From NCBI GenBank assembly GCA_003565815.1, contig PXAS01000265.1, positions 1 to 8,750 on the forward strand: a DNA stretch of 8,750 bases. Direction: 5' to 3'. The translations under genes were made by a program, and so were the position numbers. Positions 1-6,157 of this stretch are shown piece by piece. Every line of letters starts with the position of its first letter. Within the stretch, counting starts at the first letter, position 1. The notes under the pieces were generated by a model. That model made no database searches and was not told the origin of the DNA. It saw nothing but the letters and a program-made list of their open reading frames with translations. The DNA comes from PVC group bacterium (GTDB lineage Bacteria > Verrucomicrobiota > Kiritimatiellia > SS1-B-03-39 > UBA6053).

Positions 1-49
1 GGTTGATTGGGCAAACGTAAACCACATTGCGGACGCTTGCCAGCTTTTT

Positions 50-919
50 TTAATTGAATTTTGCGGCCACCATTTCCGCGACTTCGTCAATGGTTTTCGC
101 GCCCGGCACCCCGGCTTCGGCAAAGGCTTTCTGTTTGGATTCGGCGGTTCCGGCGTTGCCGGACACGATGGCGCCCGCGTGCCCCATGCGTTTGCCTTCG
201 GGTGCGCTGGCCCCCACGATGTACGCGAAACAGGGCTTGGAAATGTTTTCTTTGATGTAAGCGGCGGTTTGCTCTTCTTCATCCCCGCCGATTTCCCCCA
301 CCAACACCACGGCGTCGGTTTCGGGATCGGCTTCGAACAGGGCGAGGATATCCCGGAAGTTGGAGCCGACGATGGGATCGCCGCCGATGCCCACGCAGGT
401 GGATTGGCCAATGCCCATCCCCGTCAGCGCGTGCACGATTTCGTAGGTCAGGGTGCCGGAACGGCTGATGACCCCGATTTTGCCGGGAATGCAAATGCTT
501 CCGGGCATGATGCCGATCTTGCTTTTTCCGGGGCTGATGAGTCCGGGGCAGTTCGGGCCGATGAGGGTCAGCCCTTTGGCTTTGACCTGATGGTACAAGC
601 CCACCATGTCGTTCACGGGCACGCCTTCGGTGATGCAGATGATGAGCGGGATTTCCGCGTCGATGGCTTCCTGCACGGCGCCCTTGGCGAATTTGGCGGG
701 CACGTAAATGACGGTGGCGTCGCACCCGACGGCATCCCGGGCTTCTTGCACGCTGTTGAAGACGGGGAGGCCCCGGGTTTCTTGTCCGCCTTTGCCGGGG
801 GTGACCCCGCCGACGATTTTGGCGCCGTATTCCAGCATTTGCCCGGTGTGGAAGGATCCGTCGCGTCCGGTAATGCCTTGAACAATGATCTTGGTGTTTT
901 CGTCAATTAAAATACTCAT
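50..919 (-). CDS. sucD: Succinyl-CoA synthetase (ADP/GDP-forming) subunit alpha
   Basis: This is the alpha subunit of succinyl-CoA synthetase, a cytoplasmic TCA-cycle enzyme that converts succinyl-CoA, nucleoside diphosphate and phosphate to succinate, CoA and the triphosphate. The 289-residue length is normal for the family. Visible landmarks are the N-terminal CoA-binding fold with GITGRDGSFHTG (15-26), the GPNCPG loop (121-126), the SRSGTLTYE segment (152-160), the GEIGGDEEE segment (208-216) with the expected conserved Glu at about 209, and GHAGAIVSG (246-254), whose His247 is the expected phosphohistidine. No key residue is missing. The ATG overlaps the sucC stop as ATGA, and a strong Shine-Dalgarno lies 6 bases upstream, so the start is secure and translation is probably coupled to sucC. 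The gene ends in TAA. No terminator is visible in the 49 bases left before the window edge, so the transcript may continue. Confidence 0.97.
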   Translation of the reverse strand: MSILIDENTKIIVQGITGRDGSFHTGQMLEYGAKIVGGVTPGKGGQETRGLPVFNSVQEARDAVGCDATVIYVPAKFAKGAVQEAIDAEIPLIICITEGVPVNDMVGLYHQVKAKGLTLIGPNCPGLISPGKSKIGIMPGSICIPGKIGVISRSGTLTYEIVHALTGMGIGQSTCVGIGGDPIVGSNFRDILALFEADPETDAVVLVGEIGGDEEEQTAAYIKENISKPCFAYIVGASAPEGKRMGHAGAIVSGNAGTAESKQKAFAEAGVPGAKTIDEVAEMVAAKFN

Positions 920-2055
920 GCCGCTTCTCCTTTGCCCAAAGCGATGGTTTTTTGCACGGCCTCCGCAAAGCTGGAGGCGGGAATCAAGCTGGACCCTTCC
1001 AACAAGGACTTGCCCTCTTCGGCATTGGTGCCGGTGAGGCGCACCACGACGGGCACGGGAATGTCCATGGTGTCGAAAGCTTTCAAAATCCCGCGGGCAA
1101 TGTCGTCACAACGGGTGATGCCTCCGAAAATATTGATGAGCACCGCGGAAATGTTGCCGCCATCGAGAATGTATTTGAAGGCATGCACCACTTTTTCGGG
1201 GTTGGAACTTCCGCCCACGTCCAGGAAATTGGCGGGTTTGCCGCCGTAGAGGTTGATCATGTCCATGGTGGCCATGGCCAATCCGGCGCCGTTGACCATG
1301 CAGCCGATGTCGCCGTCGAGCTGGATAAAGGCCAGTCCTTTTTCCTTGGCGGTGATTTCGGCTTCGCTTTCTTCGTTCATGTCCCGAAGTTCCAGCAACT
1401 CCGGTTGCCGCATCAGGGCGTTGTCGTCGATGTTGATTTTCCCGTCCAGGGCCACCACGGCGCCTTCGCCGGTGAGCACCAGGGGATTGATTTCCACCAG
1501 GGACAAATCCTTGTCGAGAAAGAGCTGAAAGAGTTTCCGCATGACGTTGACGCAGGCGTCCACCCCCTGCCCTCCGAAGAGTTCCGCGGCGGCCTTGCGG
1601 GCGTCGTTTTCGGGAAAGCTGTAATCGTCGGACCCGAAGCGCAGGATTTTTTCGGGGGTGGAGGCGGCCACTTCCTCGATGTCCATCCCGCCTTCGGCGG
1701 AAACAATGAAGCCGATGTTTTTCGCGGAGCGGTCCAGAATCACGCTGACGTAAGCCTCGCGCTGAATGTCGCTGCCCTTTTCGATCCAAAGACGATGAAC
1801 CGTATGGCCCTTGATGTCCATGCCCAAAATCTCCCCGGCGGCGGCGCGGACTTCATCGGCGGTGCGGGCCAGCTTGACGCCCCCGGCTTTGCCGCGTCCG
1901 CCCACGTGCACCTGGGCTTTGACGGCGACAAGCTTGCCGCCGAGTTCTTCAAAGGCGGCCACCGCTTCATCAACGGTCAGGGCCAGTCGGCCTTCCGGAA
2001 CGGGAATGCCCGCCTCCCGGAAGAGTTCTTTGGATTGGTATTCGTGTATGTTCAT
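916..2055 (-). CDS. sucC: Succinyl-CoA synthetase (ADP/GDP-forming) subunit beta
   Basis: This is the beta subunit of succinyl-CoA synthetase, which carries the ATP-grasp nucleotide site and takes up the phosphoryl group relayed by the SucD histidine. It has 379 residues, close to the usual length of about 388. It opens with the family hallmark MNIHEYQSKELF. Lys46 lies in VAVKAQVHVGGRGKAGGV (43-60), which includes the nucleotide-binding GGRGKAGG. IEKGSDIQREAYVS (91-104), the metal-site segment VEINPL (187-192), the C-terminal NGAGLAMATMD (255-265), NFLDVGG (276-282), INIFGGITRCD (307-317) and RLTGTN (339-344) are all present. ATP or GTP preference cannot be read with confidence. It is the first gene of a sucC-sucD pair. 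No convincing Shine-Dalgarno precedes its ATG, in contrast to sucD, but the canonical N-terminus leaves no better start. A 183-base gap separates it from the divergent HAD gene. Confidence 0.97.
   Translation of the reverse strand: MNIHEYQSKELFREAGIPVPEGRLALTVDEAVAAFEELGGKLVAVKAQVHVGGRGKAGGVKLARTADEVRAAAGEILGMDIKGHTVHRLWIEKGSDIQREAYVSVILDRSAKNIGFIVSAEGGMDIEEVAASTPEKILRFGSDDYSFPENDARKAAAELFGGQGVDACVNVMRKLFQLFLDKDLSLVEINPLVLTGEGAVVALDGKINIDDNALMRQPELLELRDMNEESEAEITAKEKGLAFIQLDGDIGCMVNGAGLAMATMDMINLYGGKPANFLDVGGSSNPEKVVHAFKYILDGGNISAVLINIFGGITRCDDIARGILKAFDTMDIPVPVVVRLTGTNAEEGKSLLEGSSLIPASSFAEAVQKTIALGKGEAA
926..933 (-). promoter_or_regulatory. Ribosome binding site of sucD, inside the end of sucC
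   Basis: On the minus strand AAAGGAGA sits 6 bases before the sucD ATG and lies inside the last codons of sucC. It is a near-consensus Shine-Dalgarno and confirms the ATG at 919-917. It also lets sucD be translated independently as well as by coupling across the ATGA overlap. Confidence 0.8.
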
Positions 2056-2238
2056 ATTTGTATGGGGTCCGTAATCCTCGTCGTGTGTAAAAGAATGCGG
2101 GAACGGCTATGGCGCAAAGGCGGTTTCTGCAAGCAAAAAGCGGTTGTTCCTTCCTGAAAAGCGCATTGCGGCCAAAGTTTCACCTTTTCAGGTCATTTTT
2201 TCATCGCATCCGATGTCGGGGAAGTCCATAATGCCGCC

Positions 2239-2943
2239 ATGGAATCCACAGACCGTCCGAGCACATGCGCCGTTTTGTTTGACTGGGAGAACACGCTTCT
2301 CGACCGCCGCGCCACCCGCGAGGCTTTTTTGGTCGTTCAATGGCAGTCCTTTCTCGACGAATTGCTGCACATTCCCGCCCGCGCCTACGTGGAAACCGGG
2401 TTGCGGCATCTGCATACCGCCGCGAATGCCGGTGTGGCCTACAGGGGTGTGGTCGAGGAACTGAAGCTTCCCGCGGATCTCGCACCTTCCTTGGCCAACG
2501 ATTTCCATACCCGTCAGGGAGGCGAACCGCGGCTTTTCCCCGGGGCGCTCAATTTGATGCGACACCTGAGCGTTCTTTACAAAACCGGTTTGGTGAGTCA
2601 GGGCAATGCGGGCATCGTCCTTCATCACGTCAAGCGCGCGGGCATCGCCCCGTATTTCCACCTGGTCCAGGTCGATGAAACCACGGAGGAAACCCAACCG
2701 GGCGCGGAAACCTTTCAAAAGGCGCTGCGGGCGCTGAACGTCTCCGCCGCCCGGGCCGTGTATGTGGGCGATGATCTTGAAACCGATCTGCTCGCGGCGG
2801 CCCGCTCGGGGTTGCGCACCATCTGGAAACGACCGCCCAACACGCCCCGGCATCTTCATCCCGATCACGCCAATGCCATCATCGACGACATTCGCGACCT
2901 GCCCCATGCCCTGCGCGATTTCGCCGGGATTCCGGCCGGATAA
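2239..2943 (+). CDS. HAD-superfamily hydrolase-like protein with altered catalytic motifs
   Basis: This 234-residue protein has the haloacid dehalogenase (HAD) fold, subfamily I, with a helical cap inserted after motif I (about residues 25-100). Family members are mostly small-molecule phosphatases; the substrate here cannot be named. Motif I is LFDWENTLLD (13-22): the nucleophile Asp15 is present, but the second, acid/base Asp is Glu17. Motif II is the Ser of LVSQGN (118-123, Ser120). At motif III the usual Lys-Pro is replaced by QPGAETF (153-159), so Gln153 stands where Lys is expected. Motif IV, YVGDDLETDLLAA (175-187), keeps its acidic residues and defines the family well. Activity may be weakened, changed or lost. 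The gene stands alone on the plus strand, divergent from sucC and convergent with the patatin gene. GGGGAAG at 2218-2224 is a possible but distant (14-base) ribosome site. A probable terminator follows. Confidence 0.87.
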   Translation: MESTDRPSTCAVLFDWENTLLDRRATREAFLVVQWQSFLDELLHIPARAYVETGLRHLHTAANAGVAYRGVVEELKLPADLAPSLANDFHTRQGGEPRLFPGALNLMRHLSVLYKTGLVSQGNAGIVLHHVKRAGIAPYFHLVQVDETTEETQPGAETFQKALRALNVSAARAVYVGDDLETDLLAAARSGLRTIWKRPPNTPRHLHPDHANAIIDDIRDLPHALRDFAGIPAG

Positions 2944-2993
2944 AAACGAGTGCTCGGTGGGGGGGAACAGGGCTGGCCCAATCCTTTTCGCCT

Positions 2994-3023
2994 TCAGCTC
3001 CCCCGGAGTAGGGCTGATTTTTT
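2994..3023 (+). terminator. Probable rho-independent terminator of the HAD gene
   Basis: About 50 bases after the HAD stop codon, TCAGCTC (2994-3000) can pair with GGGCTGA (3011-3017) to form a 7-base-pair stem with one G-T wobble and a 10-base loop. A run of six T (3018-3023) follows at once. The order and spacing fit an intrinsic terminator reading rightwards. The stem is short, so confidence is moderate. The T-run side is also part of the larger inverted repeat in this gap. Confidence 0.5.
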
Positions 3024-3161
3024 GAGAAGATGGCAATCGGAGTTGCAAACCCGCTGATCCCTGCGGGGACCCGCGAATGTGGAGGAAGAAGCGAAGTTTT
3101 TTACGGAAGACCTTGCGCCGGCCTTTTTTTCAACTTTCAAAAAATCAGCCGTACCCCCGGG
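3001..3161. repeat. Imperfect 25-bp inverted repeat with a 111-base spacer
   Basis: The plus-strand arm at 3001-3025 matches the reverse complement of 3137-3161 at 22 of 25 positions by eye, including an unbroken 14-base core GGCTGATTTTTTGA (3012-3025 and, reversed, 3137-3150). The right arm contains the last codons and TGA stop of the patatin gene. The left arm forms one side of the proposed HAD-gene terminator. The spacer 3026-3136 shows no convincing gene. No obvious target-site duplication flanks the arms. It may be a pair of T-tract transcription stops facing each other, a small inverted duplication, or a remnant of a mobile element. Confidence 0.6.
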
Positions 3162-5175
3162 AGGCCTTGTCATGCCCGGTTCCGGGGAAATCACCTTGCC
3201 CCCGGATTTTGGACTGAATTTCCTCCAGTTGGGTTTCGACGGCCCGATATCCCGCTTCAATGTATTTGGCGGGGTTGTGGAATTCGTACCAGGCATCGTC
3301 GGGTCCGATCACGCGCAAAACGATATCGGCTTGCCGGGCCGCTTCCTCCGCCACCTGGATTTGGCAGGAACGAAAACCGCACAGCACCAGATTGAGCATG
3401 TTTCCGGGGGCAAAATAGTTGAAATGCCGATTGAAAAACCCGGGGCGTTTTTGCGCTCCCCCCCCGGGGTCCGTTGAAACGGAACCGGACGGGTCGCCGT
3501 TTTGACGCTCCGTCGCGGCGCGCATGGCGTCGGGTCCGAGGATCGTGTCCACGGCGATCATGGTTTCAATGCCCTCGGCCTCCAACACATCCACGGGCAA
3601 AGGGTCGGAGATCCCCGCATCCGTATATTCAATGCCGTCGATCTTCACCGGCACGCATATGCCGGGCATGGCGGAGCTGGCCTGCACCACGCGCGAAAGC
3701 TTTCCCTCGCGGAAAACATGGGCGGAGAGGGGCTGGATCCGGGTGGCGACAATCCGGATGGGATGGAGCAGATCGGAAAAGGTCGCGTCGCCGATGGCGC
3801 TTTCGAGCAAACGGCGGGCGCGTCTGCCCCGGACAATACCGCGACGGGGAGGGAAAACGGGGTCGATTAACTTCAGAAGTCCCCAACGTCCCTGCACTTT
3901 CCGGGCCAGAGTCTCCATTTCATCGGGCGATTTTCCACATCCCCACATCGCGGCGATGTAACTGCCCATGCTGGCGCCCACCACCAGGTCAATTTCGATG
4001 CCGGCATCCTCCAAAGCCTTCAGAACCCCAATGTGCGCCAAACCGCAGGCTCCGCCGGTGGACAGCGCCAGTCCCAAACGGCAGCGCGCGATTTCCCGGG
4101 CCAGCCTGCGCCCATGGGCCTCCACATTGCCGCCCCCCGGAGAGGACCCCGGCCGTACACAGGAATGCACCTGCAATCCGCATTGGGCGCGAATTTCCCG
4201 GAGGATATCCGGAACCCGCTCTCCGGGCTGAAAAAAGACGATGGGATTCAAGTGGGCGCAATCGACGCGGCCGGCGGAACGAACAGATCGTTCGAGTTGC
4301 CGGAGTTCGGACAGGGAAGCTTCATGCGTGCGCACCATCAGGTAACAAGCATCCGCCTGCACCAGACAGTGTACCAGCGGATCGCGGGGAAGCGCTCCCG
4401 CATGGCCATTGATCAGAACGAAACGGAAATGGTTGGCGGCGTGACTCAACAGCGGGGCGATGGCATCCACTTCACCGGGAGCGCCTTGGAGACGGAGATT
4501 CAGCACGTGCCGCCGCCCGGGGCCCGGACGCGGGCGCAATTGTTCGGCAAAGCAAAAATCCCCGCCCGGCTCAGGCTGAAGATCGCCCAAGTCGTTCAAA
4601 GGCACGCCAGTCGCATCGGAGGTCAGATACAGCTCGAGAATGGCATTGGGAACGCATTCGGCAAGATGACGGGCCAAAGATTCCGCGGTGGGGTCCACGG
4701 CAAGGGTGGGATCGAGCGAAACGAGGGCGACCACCCGGCCCAAAGGGGCCACCCCCCGGGTCTTTGGCTCCGCAGACATGTTCTCCCGCAGGTATTGCTC
4801 GAACAGGGGCACGAGGCGAGGTTTCCATTCAAAGAGTCCGTGAAGCAGGTCACGGTCAAGCCGAAGCAAGAGGCAATCGGTAATCACGATGGCCGTGTTC
4901 CGATACCGGGGATGATGATGAAAAACATCGCGCTCGCCAACGCCTTCGCCCGGTCCATGGATTTCCAAGGATTCCCGCCCGCTCCCTTCCGTCGGCACAA
5001 AGGTTTCGCAGCGTCCGCTCAAGATCAGAAAACAACAGCTGCAGCTCTCGCCACGCTGATACAGGCAGGCGCCTTTTTCGTGGGTTTCCAGCTCCGCATT
5101 TTCCAGCAAATGCCGGAAAATGGATGTCGGCAACTGACTCAGCAAGGGATGGGATCGGATTTGTTGCGTCTTCAT
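3145..5175 (-). CDS. Patatin-like (NTE-type) phospholipase with N-terminal cyclic-nucleotide-binding domain
   Basis: This 676-residue protein has the architecture of bacterial relatives of neuropathy target esterase, which are serine lipid hydrolases. Residues about 10-135 form a cyclic-nucleotide-binding-like beta roll: GE at 80-81, nine residues before Arg90, with RNTA at 92-95, resembles the phosphate-binding cassette, though not in perfect register. Residues about 145-350 form an alpha/beta region common between the two domains in this family. The patatin domain starts near 366. Its nucleophile elbow GASMG (400-404) gives Ser402, and DAG (519-521) gives Asp519 of the Ser-Asp dyad, followed by the typical DPLPVDVL. 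The glycine-rich oxyanion loop reads TGGACGLAHIGVL (373-385), with Cys377 where Arg or Lys is usual. The protein has 19 cysteines, including a CSCC cluster (45-48). No signal peptide is seen. An in-frame stop shortly upstream makes ATG 5175 the first available start; no Shine-Dalgarno is visible. It is a single gene diverging from sdhC. Confidence 0.93.
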   Translation of the reverse strand: MKTQQIRSHPLLSQLPTSIFRHLLENAELETHEKGACLYQRGESCSCCFLILSGRCETFVPTEGSGRESLEIHGPGEGVGERDVFHHHPRYRNTAIVITDCLLLRLDRDLLHGLFEWKPRLVPLFEQYLRENMSAEPKTRGVAPLGRVVALVSLDPTLAVDPTAESLARHLAECVPNAILELYLTSDATGVPLNDLGDLQPEPGGDFCFAEQLRPRPGPGRRHVLNLRLQGAPGEVDAIAPLLSHAANHFRFVLINGHAGALPRDPLVHCLVQADACYLMVRTHEASLSELRQLERSVRSAGRVDCAHLNPIVFFQPGERVPDILREIRAQCGLQVHSCVRPGSSPGGGNVEAHGRRLAREIARCRLGLALSTGGACGLAHIGVLKALEDAGIEIDLVVGASMGSYIAAMWGCGKSPDEMETLARKVQGRWGLLKLIDPVFPPRRGIVRGRRARRLLESAIGDATFSDLLHPIRIVATRIQPLSAHVFREGKLSRVVQASSAMPGICVPVKIDGIEYTDAGISDPLPVDVLEAEGIETMIAVDTILGPDAMRAATERQNGDPSGSVSTDPGGGAQKRPGFFNRHFNYFAPGNMLNLVLCGFRSCQIQVAEEAARQADIVLRVIGPDDAWYEFHNPAKYIEAGYRAVETQLEEIQSKIRGQGDFPGTGHDKASRGYG

Positions 5176-5213
5176 GGCCGCGTTTTGGGTGGATTGAGCA
5201 GAAAATCAGCGTC

Positions 5214-5254
5214 CCCCGACAATTTCGGATTGTCCGGGAATTTCCCCCGGACAA
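5214..5254. promoter_or_regulatory. Overlapping palindromes in the patatin/sdhC divergent region (possible operator)
   Basis: TTGTCCGGG (5230-5238) and CCCGGACAA (5246-5254) are perfect 9-base inverted arms around a 7-base loop. The left arm also overlaps a second perfect inverted repeat, GACAAT-5-ATTGTC (5218-5234), and GGGAA-T-TTCCC (5236-5246) is nested in the first. The middle arm can therefore pair with either neighbour. Such dyad symmetry between divergent genes commonly marks a regulator-binding site. No regulator gene lies nearby, so the binder is unknown. An RNA role is possible but less likely, because the best sdhC promoter candidates lie downstream. Confidence 0.45.
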
Positions 5255-5324
5255 GGGACGGTTTCTTTTTTTCGTTATTTATTTGTCAATATCATCGGCT
5301 GAGATTAAGGTGTCCGGGATTTTC
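5231..5324 (+). repeat. Direct repeat TGTCCGGGA(A/T)TTTC, two copies 80 bases apart
   Basis: TGTCCGGGAATTTC at 5231-5244 recurs as TGTCCGGGATTTTC at 5311-5324, with 13 of 14 bases identical and starts exactly 80 bases apart. The first copy is part of the palindrome described at 5214-5254. The second lies just before the sdhC ribosome site, near or just after the likely transcription start. Two copies placed like this fit a regulator that binds on both sides of the sdhC promoter. That function is inferred, not shown. Confidence 0.5.
5267..5311 (+). promoter_or_regulatory. Candidate sdhCAB promoter region
   Basis: Two weak alternatives are visible. TATCAT at 5290-5295 resembles a -10 element (5 of 6) and follows a T-rich tract but has no good -35. 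TTGTCA at 5283-5288 resembles a -35 (5 of 6) with TAAGGT at 5306-5311 after 17 bases as a poor -10. Either would give a short leader before the sdhC ATG. On the opposite strand the same site reads TTGACA (5289-5284), a perfect -35 for the patatin gene, but no good -10 follows it. Confidence 0.3.
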
Positions 5325-5347
5325 ATTCATATAGGAACTTCTCAACC

Positions 5348-6124
5348 ATGATCAACCCCAAAGATATCCAAGTCTCATCCGTCATCAAGAAGCTGCTCAC
5401 CGGGATAACCGGTCTCTCGTTGGTGATGTTTCTGATCGCGCATTTGATCGGGAACCTGACCTTGTTCGCCGGGCCGGAGGTTTTCAACGCCTACGCCCAA
5501 TTCCTGCACCACTTCATGCACGGCATGTTCATCCGTTTCGCGGAAGTCGGACTCCTCGGCATGTTTCTGTTGCACATCTGGTCGGCGGTCAGTGTGCAAA
5601 TGAGCAAAAGGCGCGCCCGCCCCGCCCGGTACGCGGTGGAAGCGGACGCCGGGGGCGCCAGCAAAAAAAGCTTTCACTCCCTGAACATGCTGGTGAGCGG
5701 GGGCATTATCCTTCTTTTCGTGCTGGTTCACCTCAATCACTTCAAATACGCGGACCACGACGCCACCATGCGGCTCTCCAGCGGAGTGGAAGTCAACAAC
5801 GTTTATCAGCTCGTGGTGGGTTCATTCCAGGCCAATTTCGGCTATGTGTTGTTCTACATGCTGGCCATGGGGGTCCTCTGCTCGCACCTGATGCACGGCA
5901 TTTGGAGCGCCTTCCAAAGCATTGGCTTCACGCGCCCCTCCACCCTGCCCTATTTGAATCTGATCGGCATGGCCATCGCCATTGCCATTTCGGTGGGTTT
6001 CTTCCTCCTTCCCCTTCTCATCTTCATGATGCGCGGGACTTTTGATCCCAATCTGGGACCGGACGCCATTCGACACGCCGCCACCCACTTCCTCCCCCAC
6101 TTCCCGCCCCACGTCGCGGGCTGA
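5348..6124 (+). CDS. sdhC: Succinate dehydrogenase cytochrome b subunit (single five-helix anchor)
   Basis: This is the membrane anchor of succinate:quinone oxidoreductase; it binds heme b and passes electrons from SdhB to quinone. The 258 residues contain five hydrophobic segments at about 17-40, 60-83, 112-132, 160-185 and 200-227. This matches the large single anchor of the SdhC/FrdC type that pairs with one flavoprotein and one iron-sulfur subunit, with no sdhD. Histidines in the helices at His32, His76, His128 and His180 or His183 fit the di-heme ligands of this family. A positively charged loop (SKRRARPAR, 86-94) follows helix 2. The C-terminal tail carries His at 243, 247, 251 and 255. 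AGGA at 5333-5336 is a reasonable ribosome site. It is the first gene of sdhCAB, 33 bases before sdhA. Menaquinone use is likely for di-heme enzymes but is not proven here. Confidence 0.93.
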   Translation: MINPKDIQVSSVIKKLLTGITGLSLVMFLIAHLIGNLTLFAGPEVFNAYAQFLHHFMHGMFIRFAEVGLLGMFLLHIWSAVSVQMSKRRARPARYAVEADAGGASKKSFHSLNMLVSGGIILLFVLVHLNHFKYADHDATMRLSSGVEVNNVYQLVVGSFQANFGYVLFYMLAMGVLCSHLMHGIWSAFQSIGFTRPSTLPYLNLIGMAIAIAISVGFFLLPLLIFMMRGTFDPNLGPDAIRHAATHFLPHFPPHVAG

Positions 6125-6157
6125 ACATTTCCAAGCATTTCCACGGAGCATTTTCAA

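Noticed and set aside
952..2157. A 401-codon plus-strand open frame opposite sucC
   Set aside because: SucC is secure over this stretch, and the antisense product is a low-information mirror rich in Gly, His and Phe.
2056..2238. Promoters for sucCD and the HAD gene in their shared 183-base gap
   Set aside because: TTTACA and other partial matches on the minus strand have no acceptable partner at the right spacing. TGTCGGGGAAGTCC (2215-2228) faintly resembles the sdhC-region repeat but differs at several positions. A promoter must exist here, but I cannot place it.
2188..3048. A 286-codon minus-strand open frame opposite the HAD gene
   Set aside because: The plus-strand frame carries a recognisable HAD motif I and motif IV in the right order. 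The minus-strand frame has no recognisable motif and runs through the likely terminator.
3026..3136. A possible small gene or RNA in the spacer of the inverted repeat
   Set aside because: Short open frames here have no ribosome site or motif, and only small local hairpins such as TCCC-TGCG-GGGA are seen.
4033..5334. A 433-codon plus-strand open frame opposite the patatin gene
   Set aside because: The minus-strand reading has clear domain structure and catalytic motifs. The plus-strand product resembles nothing and is a mirror of those codons.
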